Shown: one piece after another, positions 16,638 through 26,502 of the stretch
Layout of the letters: every line of letters starts with the position of its first letter
Position numbering within the stretch: the stretch's first letter is position 1
Assembly (NCBI RefSeq): GCF_024623325.1
Contig: NZ_JANJZD010000003.1
Location: forward strand, 62,001-126,000
DNA from: Acetatifactor muris
GTDB lineage: Bacteria > Bacillota > Clostridia > Lachnospirales > Lachnospiraceae
Direction of reading: 5' to 3'
DNA: 64,000 bases
Notes under the pieces: model-generated
What the model saw: the letters and a program-made list of their open reading frames with translations, nothing else
Database searches by the model: none
What the model was told of the DNA's origin: nothing
Translations under genes and position numbers: made by a program

Positions 16638-17675
16638 TCACAGATTAGGAATCCGGGAAAGCCTGTCCTCCATTGCCCTTACCATATCCTCCGGCACGCT
16701 CACATGCCCCAGCATGTTCTTCAGCTTCATATCGGAGAATGCGGCCATACTCTCCACAGTCACCTCCACTTTCCCCTGTCCGCTTTCCTCCGCCTGCTTC
16801 TTCATGGTTTCCAGCATTTCCTCTATCACTTTCCTGCCCTCCGGATTACTCATAATTCTCCCGAAAGTACACTCAATGGATAGAAATTCCTTCCAGTCGC
16901 CTGTCACATGTCCTTCCACTGCAGGAGATGTCATCCCATTCTCTCCAAAGTCCCCCAGAACCTCTTTCAGCCAGCCGATACTGTCCGGCACCCAGTCGGA
17001 TATCCTGCAGCTCATGGCCACATCCCTGCACTGAATGGATGTGTCGCCTGTGGAAAATCCGTGAGGACCGTGAGAATAAATATGACTTTCAAAAGAAGTC
17101 CCCATTTTCGCAAGGGCTTCCATAAACCGGATAGAATTCATAACCGGCACCACTTCGTCATTCCTGGTGGCAAACAAAAAGCAGGGACAGGTATCCTTAT
17201 CCACCTGCGACACCGTGTCCGGAGCCGTGGCATTACAGCCCTTCACATCCGAGCTCACCACCGCATAGCCGAGAATGGCGGCATTGGGCCGATTGACAGA
17301 CATGGTCGCCGCAGCGGCAGCCAGATGTCCTCCCGCCGAAAAGCCGATTACAGCCACCTTATCCGGGAAAAGCGTCCACTTATCCGCATTCTCCCGAATC
17401 AGGGTCATTGCCTGCTCGTAATCCTCCAGCGGATTGGGCCACGCAGCATATTCCTTCACGGAATACCGCAGAATGAACACCTGATATCCCGCCTGCAGAT
17501 AGGGCATGGCCACAGGGTCCGCCTCTCTGTCCGAACAGTGCCGATACCCCCCGCCCGGAAGCACCAGAACCGCAGGACGCCTGCGCACATACCCAAATTC
17601 TCCCTCCACCTCCAGAAGATATGCCGTCAGCGTAACATTTCTCTCCTGGTTCAATACCATTTTCTCTGTCCTCAT
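16638..17675 (-). CDS. Alpha/beta-hydrolase, acetyl-esterase-like, last gene of ABC operon
   Basis: 345 residues. The oxyanion loop LPGGGYRHCS (39-48), nucleophile elbow GFSAGG (Ser113), acid region (ATRNDEVVP) and HGPHGF histidine are in order, as in the BD-FAE/acetyl-xylan-esterase-like group. A helical tail of about 80 residues after the catalytic domain (NPEGRKVIEEMLETMKKQ) is unusual. No signal peptide, so it works in the cytoplasm. Its ATG overlaps the stop of the preceding ABC gene (ATGA), so it is translationally coupled to the exporter and may process its substrate. Confidence 0.82.
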   Translation of the reverse strand: MRTEKMVLNQERNVTLTAYLLEVEGEFGYVRRRPAVLVLPGGGYRHCSDREADPVAMPYLQAGYQVFILRYSVKEYAAWPNPLEDYEQAMTLIRENADKWTLFPDKVAVIGFSAGGHLAAAAATMSVNRPNAAILGYAVVSSDVKGCNATAPDTVSQVDKDTCPCFLFATRNDEVVPVMNSIRFMEALAKMGTSFESHIYSHGPHGFSTGDTSIQCRDVAMSCRISDWVPDSIGWLKEVLGDFGENGMTSPAVEGHVTGDWKEFLSIECTFGRIMSNPEGRKVIEEMLETMKKQAEESGQGKVEVTVESMAAFSDMKLKNMLGHVSVPEDMVRAMEDRLSRIPNL

Positions 17676-19330
17676 GCAAAACCTCCGTTCCAGTAAATTC
17701 TGTTTTCAAATTTTTCCTTTACACGCTCTCTATGTGTCACCATTATCACACTCTCTTCCGAAGACAGGATATTTTTCAGTATCTTATCCTCTGTGGCCTC
17801 ATCCACATGCGCCGTGGGCTCATCCATAATCAGAATATTATGGGGCCTGGCCAATGCCCTGGCAATCGAAATTCTCTGCTTTTCTCCAAATGACAGTTCT
17901 CTTCCCTTCCTTCCAAGCATCGTATTTTTCCCTTCGCTTAAACCACCGTAAAATTCCTGCAGTTCCGCCCTTTTTACAGCAGTTTCCAATATTCTGTCCC
18001 TGTCCGCTGTATCGACAGAATCCCAATAATCACCGAACAGTATATTGTCCTCCACCGTACCGTTCATTATAACAGCTGATTGCTCCACATAGCTGATATA
18101 TTCCGCGAGTTTTCCCCCTGATATTTTATGATTTCCCACCAATAGAAATACTTCTCCCGATTCAGGCTGATATAAACCGCACAAGAGCTTCAAAAGTGTG
18201 CTCTTCCCGCAACCGCTCTCTCCATCCAGCAATATTTTTCCCGGAAATGCTATTTCCAGATTCTTATCTGAAATCACAGTAACATTTTCATAGGAAAAGT
18301 CAACCCTTTTTAATACATATTGAACATTTTCTTCGTCTCTTTCAAAAAGCGATGCTTTTCCGTCGTTCTGTGATGCCCTTAAGGTTTCTGTTTTTGTATT
18401 GATTTTGTCTATAGATACAAATACATGATTGCATTCTGCAATCAAATATGGCAGGGAGACAAATGGCCAGTTAATCACATCTGACAAATTCATAAACGCA
18501 AACAAAACCGCCGTGTTAATCATTCCCGCGCGAATAAACAGGATTCCCAGACCAATCCACAGGATCGTTGTAAAAAGGCCGAGTCCCGCGCTGATCACTT
18601 CAAACAGGATTACTTCTCTCTCATACTCCCATTGCTTTTCTTTTAAAATGCAGAAATCATTTCCCGCCAGTTTTTTTATAAAGCCATTCTCTTTTACCGT
18701 ATGCACATCCTGCAGGGATGCAATTGCCTTTTTAATCCCCTCCCGGCTTATCTCCTGCATCTTCGTAATTTCTTCATAGCCCCTGTATATTTTGGGTGAA
18801 AATACTCTGGGCAGGATAATGGAGATTACGGTTAATGTCACGATGGCGACCACCAGCAGCCAGGAATGTGCCAGACCATAGGCCAAAACAATCAGGAACT
18901 GAATCATGCCCGAAGCGATGGGTAAAAAGCTCTCCTGAAATGACTTGGATACCGTTTCAATGTCCTGTTCTACTAACTCGCTTATCTCTCCATGTCCCTG
19001 TCGTCTCAGGGTAATATAGTCGGCATCCAGCATGCTTCTCATGAATTCCTTTCTTATCTGACTGCCGATCCGAAAGCTGATTTTTGCAAGCTTTTTGTTT
19101 ACCAGTACCTTGAAAACCATAAAAGCGGGCAAAATAAATAACATAATCAGCATCCATCCATTTATACCGCCTGGGCCGGTTTTTTCAGTAACATTTTGCA
19201 AAATGACAGAAACAGCAATGACAAAAAATGTATAAAACGAATCCGCAGTCAGATACAGAATGGATGTAAGCAGGATGCTGCCGTCCATGAACGGAGAAAT
19301 TGTCTGTATATATGTCCGTATTTTTTTCAT
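17672..19330 (-). CDS. ABC exporter half-transporter B
   Basis: 552 residues: a six-helix transmembrane domain (about 1-320) followed by an ATPase domain with Walker A ESGCGKSTLL, signature LSFGEKQRIS, Walker B ILIMDEPTAHVDE and the H-loop VTHRE. The signature deviates from LSGGQ. Start and stop overlap its neighbours by ATGA. It probably pairs with the half-transporter encoded just upstream. Substrate unknown; peptide, lipid or drug export are all possible. Confidence 0.88.
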   Translation of the reverse strand: MKKIRTYIQTISPFMDGSILLTSILYLTADSFYTFFVIAVSVILQNVTEKTGPGGINGWMLIMLFILPAFMVFKVLVNKKLAKISFRIGSQIRKEFMRSMLDADYITLRRQGHGEISELVEQDIETVSKSFQESFLPIASGMIQFLIVLAYGLAHSWLLVVAIVTLTVISIILPRVFSPKIYRGYEEITKMQEISREGIKKAIASLQDVHTVKENGFIKKLAGNDFCILKEKQWEYEREVILFEVISAGLGLFTTILWIGLGILFIRAGMINTAVLFAFMNLSDVINWPFVSLPYLIAECNHVFVSIDKINTKTETLRASQNDGKASLFERDEENVQYVLKRVDFSYENVTVISDKNLEIAFPGKILLDGESGCGKSTLLKLLCGLYQPESGEVFLLVGNHKISGGKLAEYISYVEQSAVIMNGTVEDNILFGDYWDSVDTADRDRILETAVKRAELQEFYGGLSEGKNTMLGRKGRELSFGEKQRISIARALARPHNILIMDEPTAHVDEATEDKILKNILSSEESVIMVTHRERVKEKFENRIYWNGGFA

Positions 19331-20910
19331 AATGCTTTTCTCCCCCTGATAATATAGGTCCGATCGGCAATGGAATCCAAATCTTTGTCATGTGAAATGA
19401 CGATAATGCCCAATCTGTCTCTTCTCGCTGAAATGAACTTCAATGCGCCTTTTATATTGTCCTTATCTATGGATGCAAATGGCTCATCCAATATTACGAA
19501 ATCCTCTGCCTGCAACATTGCCCGAATCAGACAAAGACGCCTTTTTTCTCCTTCGGAGAAGTCAATTTCCATCCCTATGACCGCATTTATCCCTGCTGAG
19601 CTCTCGCTGATTTTATCAAACAGATTTAATTCTTTTAACGCATTTATTACTTCCTCTTCCCCTATCTCTTCATTTCCCATTCTCAGATTATCTATGATAG
19701 AAGTCCGAAGTAAATTGTTACCGGAAGAAAGATAGCTTACTTTCAGTCTGTCATCCAGCTTATGAATATGGCCACTGGCATCCGTAACTGTTATTTCACC
19801 CTGTTCAGGCTGTAACCTGTTCAAAATCAGGTTGGCTATTGTCGTTTTTCCAGTTCCGCTTTCTCCGTAAACAGCTACGATTTCCTTTTTCCCAAATTCG
19901 AAATTCTCATAAGCAATGCTGCAATCCTGAGCATAACGAAAGCTCACATTGTCAAAGGCTATCTTTTTGATTTCACCGGATTCCTGTGGAATATCCCCCG
20001 GATATTCCACAGAATCAGAAGAGACAAACGCATTTATCCTTCCCGCTGAATTGGTATATTCATTTTTCGCAATGATTACATCCTGAATGTCTATGAGAGG
20101 ATAAAATATACTTCCAATCAGCACGTTAATCATTCCCACAATCATTCCTGCATTTTTGCTGACATCCAGTAAGAAGCAGGCGATTAAGATGGTTGTGATC
20201 TGCAGGGTCATTATCCCCAGCACAGTAAATGCTTTCAGCATACTTTTCTTATAATCAAGGCGAAGAACATTTTCTTCTTTCTCTGTTTCTCCCTTCTCAA
20301 ATCTTCTGGTAAAAAATCCCCTGCCCTGATATATTTTAATCAGTTCTGATGCCTCGAAAATATCATAAAACAGACCGCTTATCGCTTCACTGATTTCAAT
20401 GGCCCGGGCATTTAATTTCCTTATGACATTGCTGTATTTATTGCTGAAATACAGAAAAAGGAACAGCAATAAGGTGGATGCCAGGCCTATATAAAAATTC
20501 GATAAATATAAATATGCCAGACCACCAAATACGCTGAACGCTATTTCCATAAATTTAAATACCACTTCTTTCTCACGATTTGCAACAATTTTTGAATCAT
20601 AGAAAATCAGTTTGTTTATATGGGATAAATCTGCGGACATTTGACTGTTTTTACTGGAATCCAGCGCTTTTTCCATTATGATATTTCTCAATTTCATTTT
20701 CCTGCTTTCACTTATAGCTACCTGTAAATTCATTTTTATAAATAAGAGAAGAAAATACAGCAATACTGTGACCATCATAAAAAGAAGATACCAGTATAGA
20801 CTTCCTTTTTCATAAGCCAGGGAAATATTGATACTCTTCTCTATTAACATAGATAAAATCACATTAAAGGAAGCAGTTAATAAAATAAGTACAATACAAA
20901 TACAATACAT
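19327..20910 (-). CDS. ABC exporter half-transporter A
   Basis: 527 residues with an N-terminal membrane domain (about 1-290) and an ATPase domain carrying Walker A GESGTGKTTIA, signature FSEGEKRRLC, Walker B FVILDEPFASIDKDN and an SHD H-loop. The signature is again non-canonical (SEGE). It starts six bases after the ABC-class ATPase stop and overlaps the next half-transporter by four bases, which points to an obligate heterodimer. Confidence 0.86.
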   Translation of the reverse strand: MYCICIVLILLTASFNVILSMLIEKSINISLAYEKGSLYWYLLFMMVTVLLYFLLLFIKMNLQVAISESRKMKLRNIIMEKALDSSKNSQMSADLSHINKLIFYDSKIVANREKEVVFKFMEIAFSVFGGLAYLYLSNFYIGLASTLLLFLFLYFSNKYSNVIRKLNARAIEISEAISGLFYDIFEASELIKIYQGRGFFTRRFEKGETEKEENVLRLDYKKSMLKAFTVLGIMTLQITTILIACFLLDVSKNAGMIVGMINVLIGSIFYPLIDIQDVIIAKNEYTNSAGRINAFVSSDSVEYPGDIPQESGEIKKIAFDNVSFRYAQDCSIAYENFEFGKKEIVAVYGESGTGKTTIANLILNRLQPEQGEITVTDASGHIHKLDDRLKVSYLSSGNNLLRTSIIDNLRMGNEEIGEEEVINALKELNLFDKISESSAGINAVIGMEIDFSEGEKRRLCLIRAMLQAEDFVILDEPFASIDKDNIKGALKFISARRDRLGIIVISHDKDLDSIADRTYIIRGRKAL

Positions 20911-20916
20911 GGTCCC

Positions 20917-22938
20917 TTATCCTCCCGTCCTTCTCATCCTGCTCAGCACAGCCAGAATCTCATACTTCCGGGGCATATCCATCCATCTTCCGCACTCTGT
21001 GAAAAAAGTGGAATACACGGATTCCAGCCCCTCCTTCCCTGCTTCCTCCAGCAGCCGTTCCACTTCCTGCTTCCGGCAAATCCACCTGGGCGGCACGCCT
21101 CTTTCTCCCGAAGGCCGCATGTCGGCAGTTTCGGATACCTCTTGCTGAGAAACCGCTCCCGGCAAGCTGAATCGCTGAAATCTTCCCAGCGGATTCAGCT
21201 GTTCGATCAGCCTGCGCACCAGGAAGGCAATGGCACTCAGCTGAGCGAGACTGGCTATATCATGGAGCATTCGAATGTCAATCTGCTCCTCCCCGAACAT
21301 CAAAAAGCCAAGCTCTGATACTTTCAGCACCTCGGTGGCGGAGTCTTCCGGGCAGATACTCAGGTAATTGGCATCTATCTCGTCATTATTGAAAAAATCC
21401 GCAGGCTTCGGCCTTTTTTCGTTTTCCGGATGTTCCATACCCTCTGCATTTTCTCTGTCTTCCGGAAGTTTCCCGCGGTGCGGAACCTCCCCGTTTTTGC
21501 GGGTATAGCCATACCCCGCCTGGAGTGCTTTTGCCGCTTCTGTCACCTGGGTAATCCGATAATCCCGCATCATGTAAATCCGGTCCGCCGCCTGCAGATA
21601 TTCACTGCTGCCCCCGATTACAAGAACCGTGGACACCCCTTTTCCCAGTGCCAGTTCCCGCACCCGCTCCACAAACGGTGTGATCGGCTCCTTTTCAATC
21701 AATTCTTTCATCACCGAATCCTGTATCATGAAATTGGTGGCGGATTTGTCCTCATCAATCATCAGAAGTCCCGCTCCCCAGCTCACCGCCTCCATGATAT
21801 TGGCAGCCTGAGAGGTGGAGCCGGATGCATGTTCCGTGGAAAAATCAGCCGGATTTCCTCCCGGAATCCACTTGATAAAAGGCGACAGATTCACATGCCG
21901 GACACATCTGCCATCCTCCGCGGATATCTTCATGGCCGACGCATCGGTAATAACCAGTTCTCTTCCGTCCCCTTCCACATGATTGTAAACCCCGGCACTC
22001 AGCGCATCCAGCAGAGTACTTTTCCCGGAATATCCGCCTCCGGTAATCACAGTGACGCCCTTTCTGAAAACCATCCCTCTGACTCCTGCCACCTCCGCCG
22101 CATCTTCCGGTGTGGACAGAAAAGGGACTGCCCCTCGCAGCGGAGAGTCACCGTCCTTTTCCCGGGGCAGAATGCTTCCGTCTGCCACAAAGGCACAGCA
22201 GTCATTTTCCTTCAGCCAGCGCCGGACAGCCTCCTGCTTCTCATAAAGGACCGTGGCCCTCTTCAATCCTTCCCCGTCGAACTCGCACACAAACCAATTC
22301 ACTGCTTCCGGCAGATCATGGGTCAGCATCTGTACTGCTTTTTTATGCTTTCCCACAGGCAGCTGCACCTGAATCATGATGCTGACACACTGATAAGCCG
22401 GAATCCCCTTTATCTCATCCTCAGGCTGAATTATATATGATTTTCCCGGCGCGTAGGTACTTAAGCCCCTGTCCCGCAGACCGTCCACAGGCTCTATGGT
22501 ATTTCTGCCCAGAAGCCTGTAATACTTCTGCGGAACCATTTTCGCAGAAATCACATTCCGCACCAGAACCTTATTGTTCGGCTCATAAATGTAGTAGTGA
22601 CCGTTCTCTCTGTCCGTCCGTTTCCGATTGTCATTTCCTTCATTCAAATTGCGGATATAGGGAATAAAGGACCGGAAAATGTAATCCAGCTCTGCCACAC
22701 CCGTCTCTTCCAGCTTTAGCTGCTTCATGGGAATATGAATGGTCACCGTTGGCTTTGACAGCTCCAGCCGGTTGCTCTTCGTGACCTCATACCCAATCTC
22801 CCCGTCCCAGTACATGGCATGGTTGTGCACAATGGGATCTTTATCCATGAAGGTTTCGTACATTTTTCCCTCATACATTTCCTCGTAAGTCTCACTGGTC
22901 GGTTTCATACTCAACAGATAATATTTTAATCTCTTCAA
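20917..22938 (-). CDS. Predicted ATPase of the ABC class (PF09818-like), first gene of operon
   Basis: 673 residues from a TTG start nine bases after AAGGAG. The C-terminal half has a phosphate loop GGGYSGKSTLLDAL, the family's IDEDKSATNFMIQD Walker B block and a VIGGSSEY segment. The N-terminal half is specific to this soluble family of uncharacterised ABC-class ATPases. An internal stretch near residue 490-530 is charged and probably a linker. Unlike the usual solitary genes of this family, it leads an operon with two exporter halves and an esterase. Confidence 0.82.
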   Translation of the reverse strand: MKRLKYYLLSMKPTSETYEEMYEGKMYETFMDKDPIVHNHAMYWDGEIGYEVTKSNRLELSKPTVTIHIPMKQLKLEETGVAELDYIFRSFIPYIRNLNEGNDNRKRTDRENGHYYIYEPNNKVLVRNVISAKMVPQKYYRLLGRNTIEPVDGLRDRGLSTYAPGKSYIIQPEDEIKGIPAYQCVSIMIQVQLPVGKHKKAVQMLTHDLPEAVNWFVCEFDGEGLKRATVLYEKQEAVRRWLKENDCCAFVADGSILPREKDGDSPLRGAVPFLSTPEDAAEVAGVRGMVFRKGVTVITGGGYSGKSTLLDALSAGVYNHVEGDGRELVITDASAMKISAEDGRCVRHVNLSPFIKWIPGGNPADFSTEHASGSTSQAANIMEAVSWGAGLLMIDEDKSATNFMIQDSVMKELIEKEPITPFVERVRELALGKGVSTVLVIGGSSEYLQAADRIYMMRDYRITQVTEAAKALQAGYGYTRKNGEVPHRGKLPEDRENAEGMEHPENEKRPKPADFFNNDEIDANYLSICPEDSATEVLKVSELGFLMFGEEQIDIRMLHDIASLAQLSAIAFLVRRLIEQLNPLGRFQRFSLPGAVSQQEVSETADMRPSGERGVPPRWICRKQEVERLLEEAGKEGLESVYSTFFTECGRWMDMPRKYEILAVLSRMRRTGG

Positions 22939-23144
22939 ACTTTATTCTCCTTCGCTTTATCGCTTTTTTCCATTTCCACCATAACGCTTCTGTCATTCCG
23001 TTTGTTCTCATATCTCTCATCCTCTCTGTCATATCCAATCACCTTTTCCTTTCGATTCCATGCAATATCGCCTGAAGCTGGTTCCGGAGATTCTACATTC
23101 TCTTATTTCTCTCTGACCACAACGACACATCACACAATTTTGCA

Positions 23145-23175
23145 CACAAAAAAGACACACCGTTATGATGTGTCT
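23145..23175 (-). terminator. Leader hairpin with T-run before the ABC operon
   Basis: On the minus strand GACACA-TCATAACGG-TGTGTC followed by TTTTTTGTGTG. The same 5' arm can instead pair with a downstream TGATGTGTC (perfect 9-bp match to GACACATCA), an arrangement like a terminator/antiterminator pair. It lies about 210 bases before the operon start and about 220 after the glycosyltransferase stop. Confidence 0.6.
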
Positions 23176-23236
23176 CTCGTCAACAGTTTTCATAATGGTA
23201 CTTATCAAGCGGCACTTTCGCGCCCCCCATATTCAG

Positions 23237-23272
23237 CTAAATGAAAGTCCTCTCTCCTGTTCTCTTTACCAT
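23237..23272 (-). CDS. Possible 11-residue leader peptide
   Basis: ATG placed eight bases after a perfect AAAGGAGG, encoding MVKRTGERTFI and a TAG stop. It lies between a good promoter and a T-run hairpin, the usual place for a leader peptide that senses translation. Too short to be judged by codon use. Confidence 0.45.
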   Translation of the reverse strand: MVKRTGERTFI

Positions 23273-23325
23273 GACACGAACCTCCTTTAACCGAATTACC
23301 GCGGACCATTTCCACGACTGTTTTT

Positions 23326-23354
23326 ACTATACCACCTCCGGCTTAAAATTGCAA
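23326..23354 (-). promoter_or_regulatory. Promoter of the leader/ABC operon transcript
   Basis: On the minus strand TTGCAA, 17 bases, TATAGT. The predicted transcript carries the mini-ORF, the hairpin and then the ABC operon. The noncoding stretch 22939-23392 is thus mostly a leader. Confidence 0.65.
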
Positions 23355-23392
23355 CTGCTATTTTTACCTTTGTATCTTCGGATGTAACATCT

Positions 23393-25057
23393 TTAAAATC
23401 GAAAGTTCATAAAATTATGATTAAATTCGTGAATATATTCATAGTAGCCTTCTGTGTCCTCATTCATCTTCAGGCTTCCGGTAATTAACGCATTATTTGA
23501 AAAGGCAATTCCAATAATCAGCAGTGCCAGCACGGCCAGAGAAATATGCACCCTTCTGTTTTTCCGGTTTTCCAGGCAGGCTCTGTATCCCATAAACGCA
23601 TAGGGAATCAAAAACAGAAAGTAAGGCAACACATATGCCGCCTTCGCCTCCCAGAACATCCAGAACAAGAATGCACCTATAAAAAGAATTCCCCAGATCA
23701 GTCTGTTGATATTCTGTTCCCTCTCTATCAGAAAGTACATCAGTATACCAAAAAGCAGTATAGCTTCCAGAATGTCCAACAATGCAATCAAAAGAATATT
23801 CGCTTTTCCTCCATCGTTGATTATGGATTTCACAAAGCTGCTCAACCCCTGCCCTGTTCCCCTGGCATTCTGAATATGAAAACACTCAAACGTAGGATTA
23901 TTCCATTCGGAAGCCAGCTTGTGATGAAAAAACTGCCATCCATAGGCAGGATCCTGTACAAAATGCCGCACAGATTTTCGTATATCTTCTATAGCTGTTT
24001 TTTCCGTCAGTTCCCTGTCATATCCATTCTCGGCAAATACACGATCGTTATATCCGTTGTACCATCCGGGAGCTTTATCACTGTCCTGAAGCCCCATGGC
24101 TATATGCGCCGCTTTGCTGTTTCCAGGCGCAATTTTCATACCGGACACATATTCGATATACTGCTTCGGCAATCCGCTGATAACCAGCGCAATTCCCAGG
24201 AAGCACAGGCTCAGCAGAAACTTTTTCAAAGAATCTTTCTTCTGCCGGAACAGATCCATCCAGCATAAAAGTAAAATCCCCACACCTACAATCAAGCAGT
24301 TCTGCTTGAAGCAAACAGCTGTTCCCAGGAAAATCCCCGTCAGAATAAGATTTCTCTTCCGGTTCTCCTTTAAATATCTGATTCCATGATAGATGGCAAG
24401 AACCACCATGCCATACCCTATGCTGTCACCATACATTTTCATAACCAGAAACGCATAAGGAAAATACAATGCCGCCATCGCTCCCTGTATTCCTGCCAGT
24501 GCCTTCTCCCCATAAAGCATTCTACAGGTATAATAAATACCGGCGATTGCCACATCATAAAAGAAAAGACTTACAAAATAGAAGATTAGAAATGTTTGAT
24601 CCAGCTCCCAAAACTTCAGCAATATTGCGACAAATAATATCAGGCCGTTCTGGTGAGGCCATCTATGGGCGTATCCCCCCTGTGTCCACTGAGAGAAATC
24701 ACCTTCCAACAGACCGCCTGCACACATATAAATTTTTTCCGTGTCACTATGATACCAGAATCTGGTCTGCAGAATCCACCAGGTCATAAACATGGTCATC
24801 GCGGTCAGAGACAGCCAGAATAAGATTTCTCCCCATCTCTCCAGCCACTTCCAGATCTTTTCCTGCAAAATCAGCCTGCAAAGCAGGAAAAATATTACAA
24901 TGCCTGCCAGCTGAACCAATACATTATTTCGTATAAAATAATTCTGTTCTGTCACCCGCCTGATATTACACAGCGTAAATAACCCCTGCAAAAACAGATA
25001 TCCGCTTAAAATAACACATATCACCCGCACAATCTTCGAGCCGATTTTCTCCATCAT
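23393..25057 (-). CDS. Membrane glycosyltransferase, GT39/GT-C-like (second)
   Basis: 554 residues with about eleven hydrophobic helices. A loop after the second or third helix carries HSDTEKIYMCAGGLL and RWPHQNG, resembling the acidic catalytic loop of dolichyl-phosphate-mannose-type (PMT) transferases that use polyprenyl-phosphate sugars. It would act at the membrane, adding sugar to a cell-surface polymer or lipid. Its ATG overlaps the stop of the gene before it (ATGA). Confidence 0.75.
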   Translation of the reverse strand: MMEKIGSKIVRVICVILSGYLFLQGLFTLCNIRRVTEQNYFIRNNVLVQLAGIVIFFLLCRLILQEKIWKWLERWGEILFWLSLTAMTMFMTWWILQTRFWYHSDTEKIYMCAGGLLEGDFSQWTQGGYAHRWPHQNGLILFVAILLKFWELDQTFLIFYFVSLFFYDVAIAGIYYTCRMLYGEKALAGIQGAMAALYFPYAFLVMKMYGDSIGYGMVVLAIYHGIRYLKENRKRNLILTGIFLGTAVCFKQNCLIVGVGILLLCWMDLFRQKKDSLKKFLLSLCFLGIALVISGLPKQYIEYVSGMKIAPGNSKAAHIAMGLQDSDKAPGWYNGYNDRVFAENGYDRELTEKTAIEDIRKSVRHFVQDPAYGWQFFHHKLASEWNNPTFECFHIQNARGTGQGLSSFVKSIINDGGKANILLIALLDILEAILLFGILMYFLIEREQNINRLIWGILFIGAFLFWMFWEAKAAYVLPYFLFLIPYAFMGYRACLENRKNRRVHISLAVLALLIIGIAFSNNALITGSLKMNEDTEGYYEYIHEFNHNFMNFRF

Positions 25058-26502
25058 TTCCGTGTCCTCCCTTCAAGTGTTTCAGAAATCCCGAATACTC
25101 CCATCAGGGCCAGCCACGGCATATGATTATATAATTGTCTGTTATTCGCCTCCCATATCATTAAAAACAGCATCAGTCCAAATATGGTCAACTGTGTCAT
25201 CAGTATCATCCACTCTGGACTTCCACCTCTTATCAAATTTCTGAAACCCAGGATCCCTGATAAAATGCCAAAAATAAGCAGTGCATAAAAATATCCCGTA
25301 GCCAACATGGCTACATACCCGCCATACTTTCCATAATCATTGAAAAGTTCATAAGCAAAGCTGCCAGGACTTCTCTGAAAATCCGGCAATCCAAAAAAAC
25401 CGGAGGCAAAATTACAGCGTGTCTTACTAATCAGACGTGGGAGCGAAAATAATTCCTTTCGGTTCTCCTGAATATAGGATCTTGCAATTTCCCTTTTTGC
25501 TTCTTTTCCCGATGCCGCCTCACATACTGAAGCAAATTCCCGGTTCTCCCGGTAACTTCCGTTGTTGACACTGCCCAGAGCCAGCCAGAATTCCAGCGGC
25601 GCTGTCCTCTCTTCTTCTAATTCAGCGCAGGGTGACTGATCCCACAGTACAGTGCCCCCCCCTAGGATCAACAGAAAACCGGCTCCCACTGGCAATAACA
25701 GCCGAAGCCACTGTTTCCACTGCATGGTCATCATAACAATCAAGAATACCGCCACCATGGAAATAGCAACTGTTGCTTTTATGGAACATCCCATTCCCCA
25801 GACCACTCCCGCTGCCAATCCATATCCTCCAGCTTTCTCAAATGCCTTCTGGCAGAGCAGACAGGCCCATATGCCAAAGCACAGACTCATGGTATCTGTA
25901 TAAAAATTTTGAGTTCCTCCCCAGCAGGGCAGAAACCCGGCAAAAAGGAGAATTCCCATCCACTGACATGCCGTGCTTTTACCCGCATACCCCACAAGCC
26001 GAAAGACACAGATTCCGCTCCAGATCACCATGGCCACACTGAGACATAAGATCAGATAAAACGGATCCGCAAATCCCAGCAGATCACTCAGTCTAATCAA
26101 TGAAGTCAATAACAGCAAAAGCGGATAATTATTTTTCCACAGCGCAAAATAAGGCCAGTATACTTCCGTTCCCCGTGCATAATTCAATGCCCCCTCATAT
26201 ACCATGGCAAAATCAGAAGCAGGCTGATTACGGGCAAAGCAGGAAAACGCATATAACGCGGCCGCCCATATACCGCAGAACAGCGGAAACAGAATCTTTC
26301 CATATCGCTCCAGCCAGCTTTCCACCTTTTTCAGCATGACAAACAGCAGTGTCAGACACAAAAGCCAAATCACCGTGACAAAACCAACCTTATACCAGGC
26401 GATATTGAATTGTGTTCCCGTCAGGGCAATCAGAAACACAAGACACAATACACCCGCAAAAAGGACTTCCCATATACTGAAAATCATTTTCTTTCTTCTC
26501 AT
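25054..26502 (-). CDS. Membrane glycosyltransferase, GT39/GT-C-like (first)
   Basis: 482 residues, polytopic. The loop with ASDFAMVYEGALNYARG and a following WPYFALWKNNYP fits the first acidic catalytic loop of GT-C enzymes. It is a paralogue in layout, though not close in sequence, of the next gene. Its ATG shares one base with the sbcC stop (TAATG), so it is read directly after the nuclease complex genes. The acceptor is unknown. Confidence 0.72.
   Translation of the reverse strand: MRRKKMIFSIWEVLFAGVLCLVFLIALTGTQFNIAWYKVGFVTVIWLLCLTLLFVMLKKVESWLERYGKILFPLFCGIWAAALYAFSCFARNQPASDFAMVYEGALNYARGTEVYWPYFALWKNNYPLLLLLTSLIRLSDLLGFADPFYLILCLSVAMVIWSGICVFRLVGYAGKSTACQWMGILLFAGFLPCWGGTQNFYTDTMSLCFGIWACLLCQKAFEKAGGYGLAAGVVWGMGCSIKATVAISMVAVFLIVMMTMQWKQWLRLLLPVGAGFLLILGGGTVLWDQSPCAELEEERTAPLEFWLALGSVNNGSYRENREFASVCEAASGKEAKREIARSYIQENRKELFSLPRLISKTRCNFASGFFGLPDFQRSPGSFAYELFNDYGKYGGYVAMLATGYFYALLIFGILSGILGFRNLIRGGSPEWMILMTQLTIFGLMLFLMIWEANNRQLYNHMPWLALMGVFGISETLEGRTRK

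Noticed and set aside
22892..23032. 46-codon minus-strand ORF overlapping the start of the ABC-class ATPase gene
   Set aside because: Weak RBS, very basic unbiased product, and it overlaps the TTG start out of frame; more likely chance within the leader.
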